From contig URPL01000012.1 in assembly GCA_900549725.1 (NCBI GenBank), forward strand, positions 1-57,581: a stretch of DNA of 57,581 nucleotides. Reading direction: 5' to 3'. Of this stretch, positions 16,725 through 24,583 are shown one piece after another (the stretch's first letter is position 1; every line of letters starts with the position of its first letter). The position numbers and the translations under genes were made by a program. This DNA is from an uncultured Eubacteriales bacterium. Its GTDB lineage: Bacteria; Bacillota; Clostridia; Oscillospirales; CAG-272. A model generated the notes under the pieces. It saw only the letters and a program-made list of their open reading frames with translations, did no database searches and was not told where the DNA came from.

Positions 16725-16904
16725 TTATGCCTCCGTTATCCGTGACGGATGATTTTCGCATCCGTCGCCGCTGCACAAATGCGAGCTGAGGCAGCGGTAT
16801 TGCGGCGGCGCGTCCGCGTCCATGCCAAGCTTTTGCAAAACGACATTTGCATCCACTCTGGCGCAATAGCGCTGCGTAATCTGTTGCATCTTGCCATCGT
16901 TCAT
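16725..16904 (-). CDS. Small Cys-containing protein, unknown function
   Basis: I do not recognise this 59-residue protein, but it is likely real. The ATG at 16904 has GGGGA upstream and the stop is followed within 8 bases by a dedicated terminator. The C-terminal half has the cluster YRCLSSHLCSGDGCENHP, with Cys44, Cys51, Cys56 and a His that could form a small metal site; a further Cys lies at position 14. It is 57 bases downstream of the ttcA-like gene and could be cotranscribed with it. Confidence 0.6.
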   Translation of the reverse strand: MNDGKMQQITQRYCARVDANVVLQKLGMDADAPPQYRCLSSHLCSGDGCENHPSRITEA

Positions 16905-16961
16905 GATTTTTCCCCGCTTTCGCAAAACTTCTGTCCTCAGTATACGAAAACAGGCGAAAAA

Positions 16962-17729
16962 TTATACATTCGGCAGCCGCGAATCGTCTGCGGTTTCGCC
17001 GCTGTTCCCAAGAATGCCGTACCCGTCGATTCCCGCGCGCTGCATTGCGCCGAAAATGCGATGCCGCAGCCCTTTGTTTTCCCGCTCCAGGCTGCGCAGC
17101 AGCTGTTTCATTTCTTCGCGCTGCGTATGCATATCCGCCGGGCAGCAGCTGCTTTGTACGGGCAGATCGTTTTTGCGCGCAAAATAGCGCAGATCTTTTT
17201 CCTGCGCATAGATCAGGGGGCGAATCACGGTAATGCCGCTGCGCGAAAGATGCGTCACGGGGGAAAAAGAACCGATACGCCCCTCATAAAACAAATTGAG
17301 CATAAAGGTCTCCACAGCGTCGTCAAAATGATGCCCCAGCGCAACCTTATTATAGCCGCGCTCCGCAGCGGCGGTATTCAGGATGCCGCGGCGCAGCTTT
17401 GCACAAAGCGCGCAGGGGTTTTCCTCCCGGCGAACCTCGAAAACGATTTTCGCAATCTCCGAGGGAATCACCTCATACGGCACCTCAAGCTCTTTGCAAA
17501 GCGCACGCAGAGCGGAAAAATCCACGCCCTGCCGCCCAAGGTCAACGCTGAGCGCACCGAGCGCAAACTGTTTCGGATAAAAGCGGCGCAGCGCCGCAAG
17601 CATATATAAAAGCGAGACAGAATCCTTTCCGCCCGAAAGACCGACGGCAATGCGGTCGCCCTCATCGATCATGGAAAAATCGTCTGCCGCGCGCCGCCCG
17701 AAGCTGAGCAGCCGTTTCAGTCCGTCCAT
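16962..17729 (-). CDS. TtcA-like tRNA 2-thiolation enzyme (PP-loop ATPase)
   Basis: Adenylates a tRNA base and replaces its oxygen with sulfur, in the TtcA/TtuA branch of the TilS superfamily. The 255-residue product has the PP-loop LSGGKDS (residues 31-37), the catalytic Cys pair ENPCALC (Cys106 and Cys109) and LGHHFDDAVETFMLNL, features used by TtcA to hold an iron-sulfur cluster. In E. coli the target is cytidine 32; the target here is inferred. It starts 20 bases after the gpsA stop, so it is in the same transcript. Confidence 0.85.
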   Translation of the reverse strand: MDGLKRLLSFGRRAADDFSMIDEGDRIAVGLSGGKDSVSLLYMLAALRRFYPKQFALGALSVDLGRQGVDFSALRALCKELEVPYEVIPSEIAKIVFEVRREENPCALCAKLRRGILNTAAAERGYNKVALGHHFDDAVETFMLNLFYEGRIGSFSPVTHLSRSGITVIRPLIYAQEKDLRYFARKNDLPVQSSCCPADMHTQREEMKQLLRSLERENKGLRHRIFGAMQRAGIDGYGILGNSGETADDSRLPNV

Positions 17730-17749
17730 ATCGTTTTTCCGATCGTTTC

Positions 17750-18733
17750 TTATTCCGAAGTCTTGTTGCGCGTCATCAGCGAATAAACGGCATCCCGCGG
17801 GCTTTGCCCGCCGAAGAGCACCGCATTTGCCTGCGCAACAATCGGCATGGAAACATGATATTTTTGTGCCAGAGCATACGCCGCCTTTGCGGTATGCACA
17901 CCCTCGACCACCATTTTCACCTGTGCCATTGCCTCTTCCAGGCTTTTGCCCTGCCCGAGCAGTATGCCGCAGCGGCGATTGCGGGAATGCATGCTTGTGC
18001 AGGTGACAATCAGATCCCCGATGCCGGAAAGCCCCGCAAAGGTCTCCGCTTTGCCGCCCATGGCAACGCCCAGGCGCTTGATTTCCGCAATGCCGCGCGT
18101 CATCAGCGCGGCCTTTGTATTATCGCCGTAGCCAAGCCCGTCGGAAACGCCTGCGCACAGCGCGATCACATTTTTCAGCGCCCCTCCGAGCTCAACGCCG
18201 ACAGGATCGCCGGAGAGATAGACGCGGAAGGTCTCATTCATAAACACATCCTGCACAAAAGCCGCAAGCGCCCCGTCCTCCGAAGCAACGACATTCGTCG
18301 TCGGCAGCCCGATTCCGACCTCCTCCGCATGCGAAGGCCCGCTCATCACGGCGATGCGGCACATCGGCAGCTCTTCGGCATATACCTGCGAGAGGCGCAA
18401 AAGCGTTTCGTTTTCCAGCCCCTTTGATAAATTGACAAGCGGCTGACGGTCCTTCATATAGGGTGCAAGCGCGCGTGCGGTCGAGCGCGTTGCAAAGCTC
18501 GGAACAACCGTGACGATCAGCTCCGCGCCCTCGCATGCTGCCCCGAGATCTGCGGTGCAAACCACATTGTCCGAAAGGGTGACTCCGTCAAGCAGGGGAT
18601 TTTTGCGCTCTTTTTGCAAAAGCTCCGCTTCCGCAGCTGCATAGCTCCAAAGAGCAACCCGGTATTGCATGCGGGAAAGCTGCGCGGCGATTGCCGTGCC
18701 GAAGCTCCCCGAGCCGATTACGGCGATTTTCAT
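17750..18733 (-). CDS. gpsA: NAD(P)-dependent glycerol-3-phosphate dehydrogenase
   Basis: Reduces dihydroxyacetone phosphate to sn-glycerol 3-phosphate for phospholipid synthesis in the cytosol. The 327 residues contain the nucleotide-binding VIGSGSFGTAIA, the VNLSKGLE segment, SGPSHAEEV, and the catalytic lysine region VELGGALKNVIALCAG, followed by DGLGYGDNTKAALMTRG. Length is normal. It lies 104 bases downstream of rlmD with no terminator between, and directly upstream of the ttcA-like gene; the usual neighbours der and plsY are absent. Confidence 0.96.
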   Translation of the reverse strand: MKIAVIGSGSFGTAIAAQLSRMQYRVALWSYAAAEAELLQKERKNPLLDGVTLSDNVVCTADLGAACEGAELIVTVVPSFATRSTARALAPYMKDRQPLVNLSKGLENETLLRLSQVYAEELPMCRIAVMSGPSHAEEVGIGLPTTNVVASEDGALAAFVQDVFMNETFRVYLSGDPVGVELGGALKNVIALCAGVSDGLGYGDNTKAALMTRGIAEIKRLGVAMGGKAETFAGLSGIGDLIVTCTSMHSRNRRCGILLGQGKSLEEAMAQVKMVVEGVHTAKAAYALAQKYHVSMPIVAQANAVLFGGQSPRDAVYSLMTRNKTSE

Positions 18734-18837
18734 AGATTTTCCTCCGTTTTTGATACGGCAACATGGTCGATATTTCCTACCGCGGCGATATTTTCTTTCA
18801 ACGAAACAGGCATCCGCAAAAGGGGCCCTGTCCCGCT

Positions 18838-20193
18838 TTATTTGTCTTTTGTCAAAAGGGTAACTGTCTCCACATGCCCTGTCCTTGAAAACATATCATA
18901 CGGATACACCGTATCCGTGCGATACCCCTTCTCCGCAAACAGGCAAAGATCCCGCGCTAAGGTATTCGGGTCGCAGGAGATATAGCAGATGCGCTGCGGC
19001 TGCATGCTTGCAAGGTCTTCAATCACGCATGCCTCCAGCCCGCGGCGCGGCGGGTCAACAACCACCGCGGAAAAACGCTGCCCCGTTCTGCGCATCTCGG
19101 TCAGCAGCTCACCGCTGTCGCCGCACAAAAACGATGCATTTTCAATGCCGTTGTTTGCGGCATTTTCTTTCGCGTCGGCAATCGCCTGCGGAATAATTTC
19201 CGCCCCGGTCAAAAACTGCACGCATTTTGCCATAGTAAGCCCGATGGTTCCCGTTCCGCAATAAAGATCCAGCAGCGTGTCGCTTTTCTTCGGCGCAAGC
19301 AACTCCTTTGCTTTTTGGTAAAGGAGCGTCGCCGTGCCGTGGTTGACCTGATAAAATGAAAGCGGCGAAATCTTGAAGGAAAGGCCGCACATTTTATCAT
19401 AAATTGCAGCATCCCCCGCAACCAGACGGCATTCTCTGCCGAGAATCACATTGCCGCGCTCCCGGTTAAGATTGAGATAAAACGATTTGATGCTCGGATA
19501 TTTTTTCATACACTGCTGCGCAATCGTCTCGGCACCGGGGAGCGTGTCTCCGTTGATCACCAACGTGACCATTGTGCCGCCGCTGCCGCTTCGAATGCAG
19601 ATGTGGCGCAGCAGCCCTTGCCCGCTCTCCTCGCGATATGCCGAAATTTTTTCTTTGTCGCAAAGGCGGCACAAAAGAGATACGATTCCGCCGAATTGCT
19701 GCGGCAGGATGCTGCATTTCATTGTCCCGGGAATCACTCGGTGCGATTTTGCCGCATAAAATCCGGCGCAGAGTTTTCCGTTTTCATCGGTCGAAACGGG
19801 ATACTGCGCTTTATTGCGATATCCATCCAGCTGGCTGCTCCCGCCAAGCGGCTCCACGCGGATGCCGAAAAGCCCTGCGCGGCGCAGCGCAGCACGCACG
19901 CTCTCCTCTTTCAGGCTTTTTTCATAGGAATAGCTGATATGCTGATAAAGACAGCCGCCGCAGCTTTTATAATACGGGCACGCAGGGTCGATTCGATAGC
20001 TTGAAACCTCGGAAAACGATTCGATTCGCGCCACCGCATAGGAGCGCGCGCATTTGATGATCCGAAGCCTGACGCGGTCCCCGGTAACTCCGCCCTGGAC
20101 AAAAACCACCTCGGAGTCCACTTTGGCGATCCCGTATCCGAGATTATTGACATCAACAATCAACGCATCTACGACATCGTTTTTCTGCAGCAT
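18838..20193 (-). CDS. rlmD: 23S rRNA (uracil-C5)-methyltransferase, RlmD/RumA family
   Basis: SAM-dependent enzyme making 5-methyluridine in 23S rRNA (positions 747/1939 in relatives). The 451-residue product starts with a TRAM RNA-binding domain (residues 1-60), carries iron-sulfur cysteines Cys72, Cys78 and Cys81 in CPYYKSCGGC with a fourth in TMKCSILP, the SAM site LLDLYCGTGTIG, VVDPPRRGL, and the nucleophile Cys in ISCDPNTLARDL. The ATG overlaps the yaaT stop (TAATG). Gram-positive relatives often modify both 747 and 1939 with one enzyme, so the exact site is uncertain. Confidence 0.93.
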   Translation of the reverse strand: MLQKNDVVDALIVDVNNLGYGIAKVDSEVVFVQGGVTGDRVRLRIIKCARSYAVARIESFSEVSSYRIDPACPYYKSCGGCLYQHISYSYEKSLKEESVRAALRRAGLFGIRVEPLGGSSQLDGYRNKAQYPVSTDENGKLCAGFYAAKSHRVIPGTMKCSILPQQFGGIVSLLCRLCDKEKISAYREESGQGLLRHICIRSGSGGTMVTLVINGDTLPGAETIAQQCMKKYPSIKSFYLNLNRERGNVILGRECRLVAGDAAIYDKMCGLSFKISPLSFYQVNHGTATLLYQKAKELLAPKKSDTLLDLYCGTGTIGLTMAKCVQFLTGAEIIPQAIADAKENAANNGIENASFLCGDSGELLTEMRRTGQRFSAVVVDPPRRGLEACVIEDLASMQPQRICYISCDPNTLARDLCLFAEKGYRTDTVYPYDMFSRTGHVETVTLLTKDK

Positions 20194-21386
20194 TATTCTT
20201 CTCCGTTATTTTTTTGCGGTGCGGAGGCAGGCTGCGCCATCTCCTGTCCGCGCGCTTTATTTGCGTGGCGGGCGCGCCGTCCGCCGCGCCGCGAAGAACG
20301 CTTTTGTGCTCCGTCTGCGTTCTTTGTCCGCTCGGGTGAAGGTTGTTCGCTTTGCTGTTCCTCGGCTTTTTGCATCTGCTCCGGCTTTTCCGCGCGGGGC
20401 ATTTGCCCTGTCTGCGCTTCGCGGCTTCGCAAATCTTTTTTTGTAAGCCCCGTCGGCGTTACATCGTCGCGATGAAAAAGCTTCGGCGGCATATCGCTTT
20501 TTGCGCCGATAAAACGCACGCGCACCATACCTGCCAGCGGATTGACCTCGCAAACGATGCCCTCTCCGTCCTTTGTTGCGACAACACTGTCAAGCTTCGG
20601 CGTTTTTTTGAGCTCTTCCTCATAAACATCATGCTCGTAGCGCAGGCAGCACATCAGCCTGCCGCAGGCACCGGAAATCTTCGCGGAATTGAGAGAAAGA
20701 TTCTGCTCCTTTGCCATTTTGATGGAAACCTGAACAAAATCATTGAGAAAGCTGTGGCAGCAAAGAGGTCTGCCGCAGATGCCAAGCCCGCCGATCAGCT
20801 TTGCCTCGTCACGGATGCCGATCTGCCGCAGCTCGATTCGGGTGCGAAAAACAGAAGCCAGATCCTTGACAAGCTCGCGGAAGTCCACGCGCCCGTCCGC
20901 CGTAAAATAAAACAAAAGCTTTGCGTTGTCGAAGGAATATTCCACATCCACAAGCTTCATCTCAAGGCCGTGCTCCGCGATTTTTTCCTCACCGATTTTG
21001 AAAGCCTCCGCCCGCTTCTTTTGGTTTTCCTCATAGCGCTTTGTGTCCTGCTCCGTCGCAATTCGGACGACCTCTTTCAGCGGCGCCGTCACATCCGTGC
21101 GCTTCACCTCGCGGTTGCCGCCCGCAACAAAGCCGTATTCCGGACCGCGCGCCGTCTGCACAACAACGCGATCCCCGTCGCTCAGTGTAAATTCCCCGGG
21201 GGCAAAGAAATAAACCTTCCCGCCCTCCTTAAACCGCACGCCGACGATCGATACCGTTTCGCTTTCGCTTGCTGTCGGCTCTTCTGCCTCGGTATCCCGT
21301 TCCGCATCTGCAATCTGCTGCACGGGCAGCGCTTCCGCCTCTGTGCCCGCGGCAGATTCCTCCTGCAATTTCATTTCTTCGTCCAT
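20193..21386 (-). CDS. yaaT: PSP1 domain protein YaaT (RicT)
   Basis: In B. subtilis YaaT joins YlbF and YmcA in the iron-sulfur Y-complex that promotes RNase Y-dependent mRNA maturation, sporulation and competence. The 397-residue protein has a PSP1 core (about residues 45-310) with the hallmark cysteine pairs ICGRPLCCHSFL and ACGRLMCCLRYE and the segment VSIKMAKEQNLSLN. Both ends are longer than usual: an acidic Glu/Ala-rich N-terminus and a C-terminal tail ending in basic RRGGRRARH, possibly RNA-binding. The ATG has AGAGAGGAA upstream. It lies directly after holB, as in B. subtilis. Confidence 0.93.
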   Translation of the reverse strand: MDEEMKLQEESAAGTEAEALPVQQIADAERDTEAEEPTASESETVSIVGVRFKEGGKVYFFAPGEFTLSDGDRVVVQTARGPEYGFVAGGNREVKRTDVTAPLKEVVRIATEQDTKRYEENQKKRAEAFKIGEEKIAEHGLEMKLVDVEYSFDNAKLLFYFTADGRVDFRELVKDLASVFRTRIELRQIGIRDEAKLIGGLGICGRPLCCHSFLNDFVQVSIKMAKEQNLSLNSAKISGACGRLMCCLRYEHDVYEEELKKTPKLDSVVATKDGEGIVCEVNPLAGMVRVRFIGAKSDMPPKLFHRDDVTPTGLTKKDLRSREAQTGQMPRAEKPEQMQKAEEQQSEQPSPERTKNADGAQKRSSRRGGRRARHANKARGQEMAQPASAPQKNNGEE

Positions 21387-21404
21387 TTGAGTTCCTCTCT
21401 TTTC

Positions 21405-22445
21405 CTATTCGGCATCACAAAGTGCCATGGTCAATGCGCAAAGCGTCGCATTTAAGTTCAAATTTGCCTGCAGGCGCTGCCGCAGCGCACCGAGCCTTTC
21501 ATAGCAGTGCATCGCGCGTGCCGTAGTGATTCCCGCGCTGACACTCTCCGCCTCCTCCGGCTCCGTAAAAAACAGAAAATTCTCCGTCGGGCAGCTTTTC
21601 TTATACAACATACAGTCATGCATTGCCGCCATAAGCCGCTCCGTCAAAAGGCCGCATTGCTCTCGATCCGCAACATTGTCCTGCAAAAACGCAAGCAGCG
21701 CAGTACGGCTTCGCACCATCCCGCTCAGCATGGATAAAACGGTTTGCGCCTGCCGCATCGCCGCGACCTGCGCGTCCGCTTCATATTGCTTTGGCGTCAT
21801 GGAAAACAACGCGCGCGCCCGACCGACCGAGCCGTCCGCAAGCAGCAGGCTTTGCCGATACCGCACGGGGTTTTGTGCCGAAATTGCCGCTGCCTGTCGA
21901 TCCTTTTCAAAATAAGCTTCCATCTGACAGCGGTTGAGCCGCTCCATGCGAAATGCCTGCACGCGGGAAAGCACCGTCGGCAACAGCCGGGACGGATCGC
22001 TTGCAAGCAGAAATAAAAACACATTCTCCGGCGGCTCTTCCAAAAGCTTCAGCAGCGCATTCTGTGCCTGCACATTCATGTCCGAAGCATCGTCCACCAA
22101 AAAGACGCGGAAATCAAGATCGTTCGGAAAAATTTCCGCGTCCTCTTTCATCTGCCGTATCGCGTCCACCTTGATCGATTTTGCTTTATCCCCGTCCGCC
22201 GTGACCATAGTCAAATCGGCGCACTGCATCCTCAAAATTTTTCGGCAGTTCCCGCACTGCCCGCAGGGGCGGTGCACCGTATCGCGGCACGCCATGGCGG
22301 CCGCCAAAGCAAGCGCAAAGCTCGTCTTTCCGCTGCCGCTCGGCCCTACAAACAGATATGCATGTGCAAGTCGCCCGCCCCGAAGATGCGCGGAAAAATA
22401 CTCTTTCAGATTTTCATTGCCGGCAATTCCGGAAAAATACTCCAA
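21405..22445 (-). CDS. holB: DNA polymerase III delta prime subunit
   Basis: Clamp-loader subunit that helps place the beta clamp on DNA. The 346-residue product has the AAA+ nucleotide site LFVGPSGSGKTSFA, the zinc module CRDTVHRPCGQCGNC, the sensor region NALLKLLEEPPENVFL, and ASDPSRLLPTVLSR. The start is a TTG at 22443-22445 with GGGGG and ATCGGAT just upstream; no ATG start fits better. It heads the leftward run holB-yaaT-rlmD-gpsA-ttcA, with a sigma-A promoter about 55 bases upstream. Confidence 0.92.
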   Translation of the reverse strand: MEYFSGIAGNENLKEYFSAHLRGGRLAHAYLFVGPSGSGKTSFALALAAAMACRDTVHRPCGQCGNCRKILRMQCADLTMVTADGDKAKSIKVDAIRQMKEDAEIFPNDLDFRVFLVDDASDMNVQAQNALLKLLEEPPENVFLFLLASDPSRLLPTVLSRVQAFRMERLNRCQMEAYFEKDRQAAAISAQNPVRYRQSLLLADGSVGRARALFSMTPKQYEADAQVAAMRQAQTVLSMLSGMVRSRTALLAFLQDNVADREQCGLLTERLMAAMHDCMLYKKSCPTENFLFFTEPEEAESVSAGITTARAMHCYERLGALRQRLQANLNLNATLCALTMALCDAE

Positions 22446-22498
22446 ATCCGATCAACCCCCAGCCTTTTTCCCGCAAACCGCACGCTTTCTTTGTTGCT

Positions 22499-22528
22499 AT
22501 TTTATCATAAAAAACGCTTCCTTGTCAA
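22499..22528 (-). promoter_or_regulatory. Sigma-A promoter of the holB operon
   Basis: Minus strand TTGACA (22523-22528), an 18-base spacer, TAAAAT (22499-22504). Confidence 0.75.
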
Positions 22529-22577
22529 TCCCCGCGCACCGCTCCTGCCCGTTTGCACACAAAGTGCATTTTTCTAC

Positions 22578-22606
22578 TTGACCGACTGCAAAAACTATGC
22601 TATAAT
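22578..22606 (+). promoter_or_regulatory. Sigma-A promoter of tRNA-Pro
   Basis: TTGACC (22578-22583), a 17-base spacer, TATAAT (22601-22606), 20 bases before the tRNA. Confidence 0.88.
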
Positions 22607-22626
22607 TGCTGTGCGAAAAACGCAAC

Positions 22627-22702
22627 CGGGGTGTAGCGCAATTGGTAGCGCGCCTGCTTTGGGAGCAGGATGTCGGGGGTTCGAGTCCCTTCACTCCGAC
22701 CA
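22627..22702 (+). tRNA. tRNA-Pro (anticodon TGG)
   Basis: 76-base cloverleaf with encoded CCA. The acceptor CGGGGTG pairs with CACTCCG (one G-U), the anticodon loop is TTTGGGA between CTGCT-type arms, and GGTTCGAGTCC forms the T arm. The loop reads TGG, giving proline. Confidence 0.97.
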
Positions 22703-22709
22703 AAATTTC

Positions 22710-22750
22710 GACCGAAAGCAGATTTTATTCTCCACTTTCGGTCATTTTTT
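22710..22750 (+). terminator. Intrinsic terminator of tRNA-Pro
   Basis: Arms GACCGAAAG (22710-22718) and CTTTCGGTC (22735-22743), then ATTTTTT. Confidence 0.9.
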
Positions 22751-23195
22751 GCGTTGTTTTAAGCATTTCACTGCCACTTATTCAAAAAACGCAGCATAAT
22801 CAAACATGAACCGAAAAACTTCTATCACATAAATCAACAATCGTATCAAGCATCAACTTTAAACGCTTCTTTACATATCAGCATGATGTTGACAATCCTT
22901 CGTTGCATTCGCGTTGGATGGGCATCGGAAAAAGTGTTTGCCCTGTATTGCATCGTCGATACGGTTTTTGTCGTGCTTTATTGCTTGGTTTGGTCGATTT
23001 GCTTCAAAAAGCCCGGTGCTTTCAGAACTTTGGCTTTTTCGATTCTTTCCTCTGCTCTGTTTTAATTATGGTAAAATCTCTCCCCTCTTACTTTTGTCAT
23101 CCGCTTTATTCGTGCCATGGGATCTCTTATTTCCTATCAAAATGCGAAATCACAGGCGAATTCCGGCAACGGATAAAATCCTCTTTTTTGCAAAC
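22751..23195. other. Intergenic stretch without a recognised gene
   Basis: About 445 AT-rich bases between tRNA-Pro and the XRE regulator. Frames of 60-120 codons on the plus strand (from 22883, 22903 and 22914) overlap one another, lack ribosome binding sites and show no family motif. It could be the remnant of a lost gene. Confidence 0.4.
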
Positions 23196-23221
23196 AAAGG
23201 GCTGCCGCGGAGCAGCCCTTT
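23196..23221. terminator. Intrinsic terminator beyond the XRE regulator
   Basis: Perfect 10-bp arms AAAGGGCTGC (23196-23205) and GCAGCCCTTT (23212-23221). The plus side continues TTGCTTTT, the minus side GTTTGC. It can serve the leftward regulator gene. Confidence 0.75.
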
Positions 23222-23227
23222 TGCTTT

Positions 23228-24148
23228 TCAGACGCATTCTGCATTTTTTCGCAAAATTTCATTGATATTTTGAAATTTCTTTTCCTGCCTCATAAAATCA
23301 AATCGTTTATCCGGCAACAGCTTAAGGACCATGTCGCAGCAATTCCCGGCATAGTTTTTCACCGTGTCCGCTCTATGATATTTCATACGATCTACCATGG
23401 GAGCGGTGTACGCTGCGTCCTGTGAATTTCTTCCTGCCAATGCATATCGGCAGCACCAGGATAATGCAAAAAGTGTTTTTTCGCAGTCCACGATTGCAGC
23501 ATATTCTACGGCAAGCCACAAGTAATACCGACACAAATCAAGCGCATAAAAGCCAACATTCCCATCCGAATACAATCGCTGCAGCAGATCAATTGCAAAT
23601 TGCAGCGATTCAGTTCTTTTTTCATGCGAGACAGTCACTTTGGAAGTTGAAGCAACCGCTGTCATCGCCGCCGCTTGTATCAGGGACTGCAAATAGCTTT
23701 GGCATGCTATCACCCCCTCCTCCCCGTCCAAAATTTGAGTGCGCAGCCCTTGTTTTGCAGCATAAAAGTCACCGCACAGATCCGCATAATACAGTGCCTT
23801 CGTTTTATCGATTGTCTCATAGGCATAGCACAGGGATTGCAAAGCACTCTGCCTTTGTGTGCAATCCGTTGATTTTTGCAAAAGCAGCTCTCCGAGCTGA
23901 ATAATACGCTCCGCTCGTTCTCTCGGGCAGGGATAGCTTTCTCCGGTGTTGAGCGCTTGCATCAGTCCCGACGTCACGCGGCAATCACGCGGGAACTCAG
24001 CATATGCCGTCTCCCAAATTTTCAAATTGCCTTCAGTATCACCGTTCTGCAGGCACGCATGGCCGCGCTCGCGATATTTTTCGATTGTTTCGGTAATTCT
24101 TTTCTGCTCGACCCCTAAGAGTTCATCAATACTCACGCCAAAAAACAT
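23228..24148 (-). CDS. C-terminal part of a split XRE-family regulator
   Basis: Second reading frame of a regulator interrupted near 24140. The first residues, FFGVSIDELLGVEQKR, are the standard continuation of an XRE helix-turn-helix domain, and the rest (about 290 residues) is helical with repeat-like pairs such as YEKYRERGHACLQNGDTEGNLKIWETA, written here as adjoining helices, resembling the tetratricopeptide-type sensor part of many clostridial XRE proteins. An ATG exists at 24148 but has no ribosome binding site, so independent translation is unlikely. Expression probably needs a -1 frameshift from the upstream frame, or the gene is broken. Confidence 0.65.
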   Translation of the reverse strand: MFFGVSIDELLGVEQKRITETIEKYRERGHACLQNGDTEGNLKIWETAYAEFPRDCRVTSGLMQALNTGESYPCPRERAERIIQLGELLLQKSTDCTQRQSALQSLCYAYETIDKTKALYYADLCGDFYAAKQGLRTQILDGEEGVIACQSYLQSLIQAAAMTAVASTSKVTVSHEKRTESLQFAIDLLQRLYSDGNVGFYALDLCRYYLWLAVEYAAIVDCEKTLFALSWCCRYALAGRNSQDAAYTAPMVDRMKYHRADTVKNYAGNCCDMVLKLLPDKRFDFMRQEKKFQNINEILRKNAECV

Positions 24149-24306
24149 GCAATGCGGGGCAACAGTGAAATATCCGGAAAACCTTCGCCCCTCTCCCACT
24201 TTCCGACAGATTGCGGGGTGATTCCGAGATATGCAGCAAGCGTTTTCTGCGTAATTTTTTCCTTCTGCCGCAAAGCCCGCAATGTATCCTTCATGTCAAT
24301 TTTCAT
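24133..24306 (-). CDS. N-terminal HTH part of a split XRE-family regulator
   Basis: 57-codon frame holding a clean XRE DNA-binding domain: ALRQKEKITQKTLAAYLG, then ITPQSVGKWERGEGFPDISLLPRIA. It stops four codons later (CFLA then TGA), exactly where family members continue with FFGVSIDELLG, which is present in the -1 frame. The ATG at 24306 has GGGGGAAAAG upstream, and a good sigma-A promoter precedes it. Without frameshifting, the product would be an isolated HTH peptide. Confidence 0.7.
   Translation of the reverse strand: MKIDMKDTLRALRQKEKITQKTLAAYLGITPQSVGKWERGEGFPDISLLPRIACFLA
24139..24145 (-). other. Possible -1 frameshift site (T TTT TTG)
   Basis: On the minus strand the zero-frame codons are TGT TTT TTG GCG TGA, so the heptamer T TTT TTG has the canonical X XXY YYZ phase. 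A one-base backward slip joins the HTH frame to the C-terminal frame (ACFFGVSIDE), giving about 359 residues. A one-base deletion in the T run or a sequencing error would look the same. Confidence 0.5.
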
Positions 24307-24356
24307 GTGCTTTTCCCCCACTGTACTGTATTTTATCGGTATCATTTTCATTTTTC

Positions 24357-24385
24357 ATGATAGCAGCAGAGTTTTTACTTGTCAA
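24357..24385 (-). promoter_or_regulatory. Sigma-A promoter of the XRE regulator
   Basis: Minus strand TTGACA (24380-24385), a 17-base spacer, TATCAT (24357-24362). Confidence 0.8.
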
Positions 24386-24467
24386 GAACCTCAATGTTAC
24401 CTTGAAGCTGCAGAATACAACGATTCGTTGCATTTCCGAAACAACGAGCAGTTTTTGCAGGAACAGC

Positions 24468-24496
24468 TTGCAAAGCACTCTGAGATGTGGTATACT
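24468..24496 (+). promoter_or_regulatory. Sigma-A promoter of the ZIP transporter
   Basis: TTGCAA (24468-24473), a 17-base spacer, TATACT (24491-24496). Confidence 0.78.
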
Positions 24497-24505
24497 GTTC
24501 TTGAA

Positions 24506-24523
24506 AGTTAGCGGGTGCTAACT
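24506..24523. promoter_or_regulatory. Palindromic operator, possible metalloregulator site
   Basis: AGTTAGC-GGGT-GCTAACT forms perfect 7-bp arms starting 10 bases after the -10 box, over the likely transcription start of a metal transporter gene. TTAGC/GCTAA half-sites resemble boxes bound by DtxR/MntR-type metal repressors; this identity is inference. Confidence 0.6.
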
Positions 24524-24583
24524 CAAGAGGCGATATTTTCCGAGAAAATTTCAACTGAAAAGAGACAAAAAGGACGAAACGGC

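Noticed and set aside
16195..16752. 185-codon plus-strand frame
   Set aside because: Its first part is antisense to the phosphatase gene and the rest crosses a terminator; no similarity or start site.
22883..23273. Small membrane protein genes between tRNA-Pro and the XRE regulator
   Set aside because: Three overlapping frames in different phases, none with a ribosome binding site or motif.
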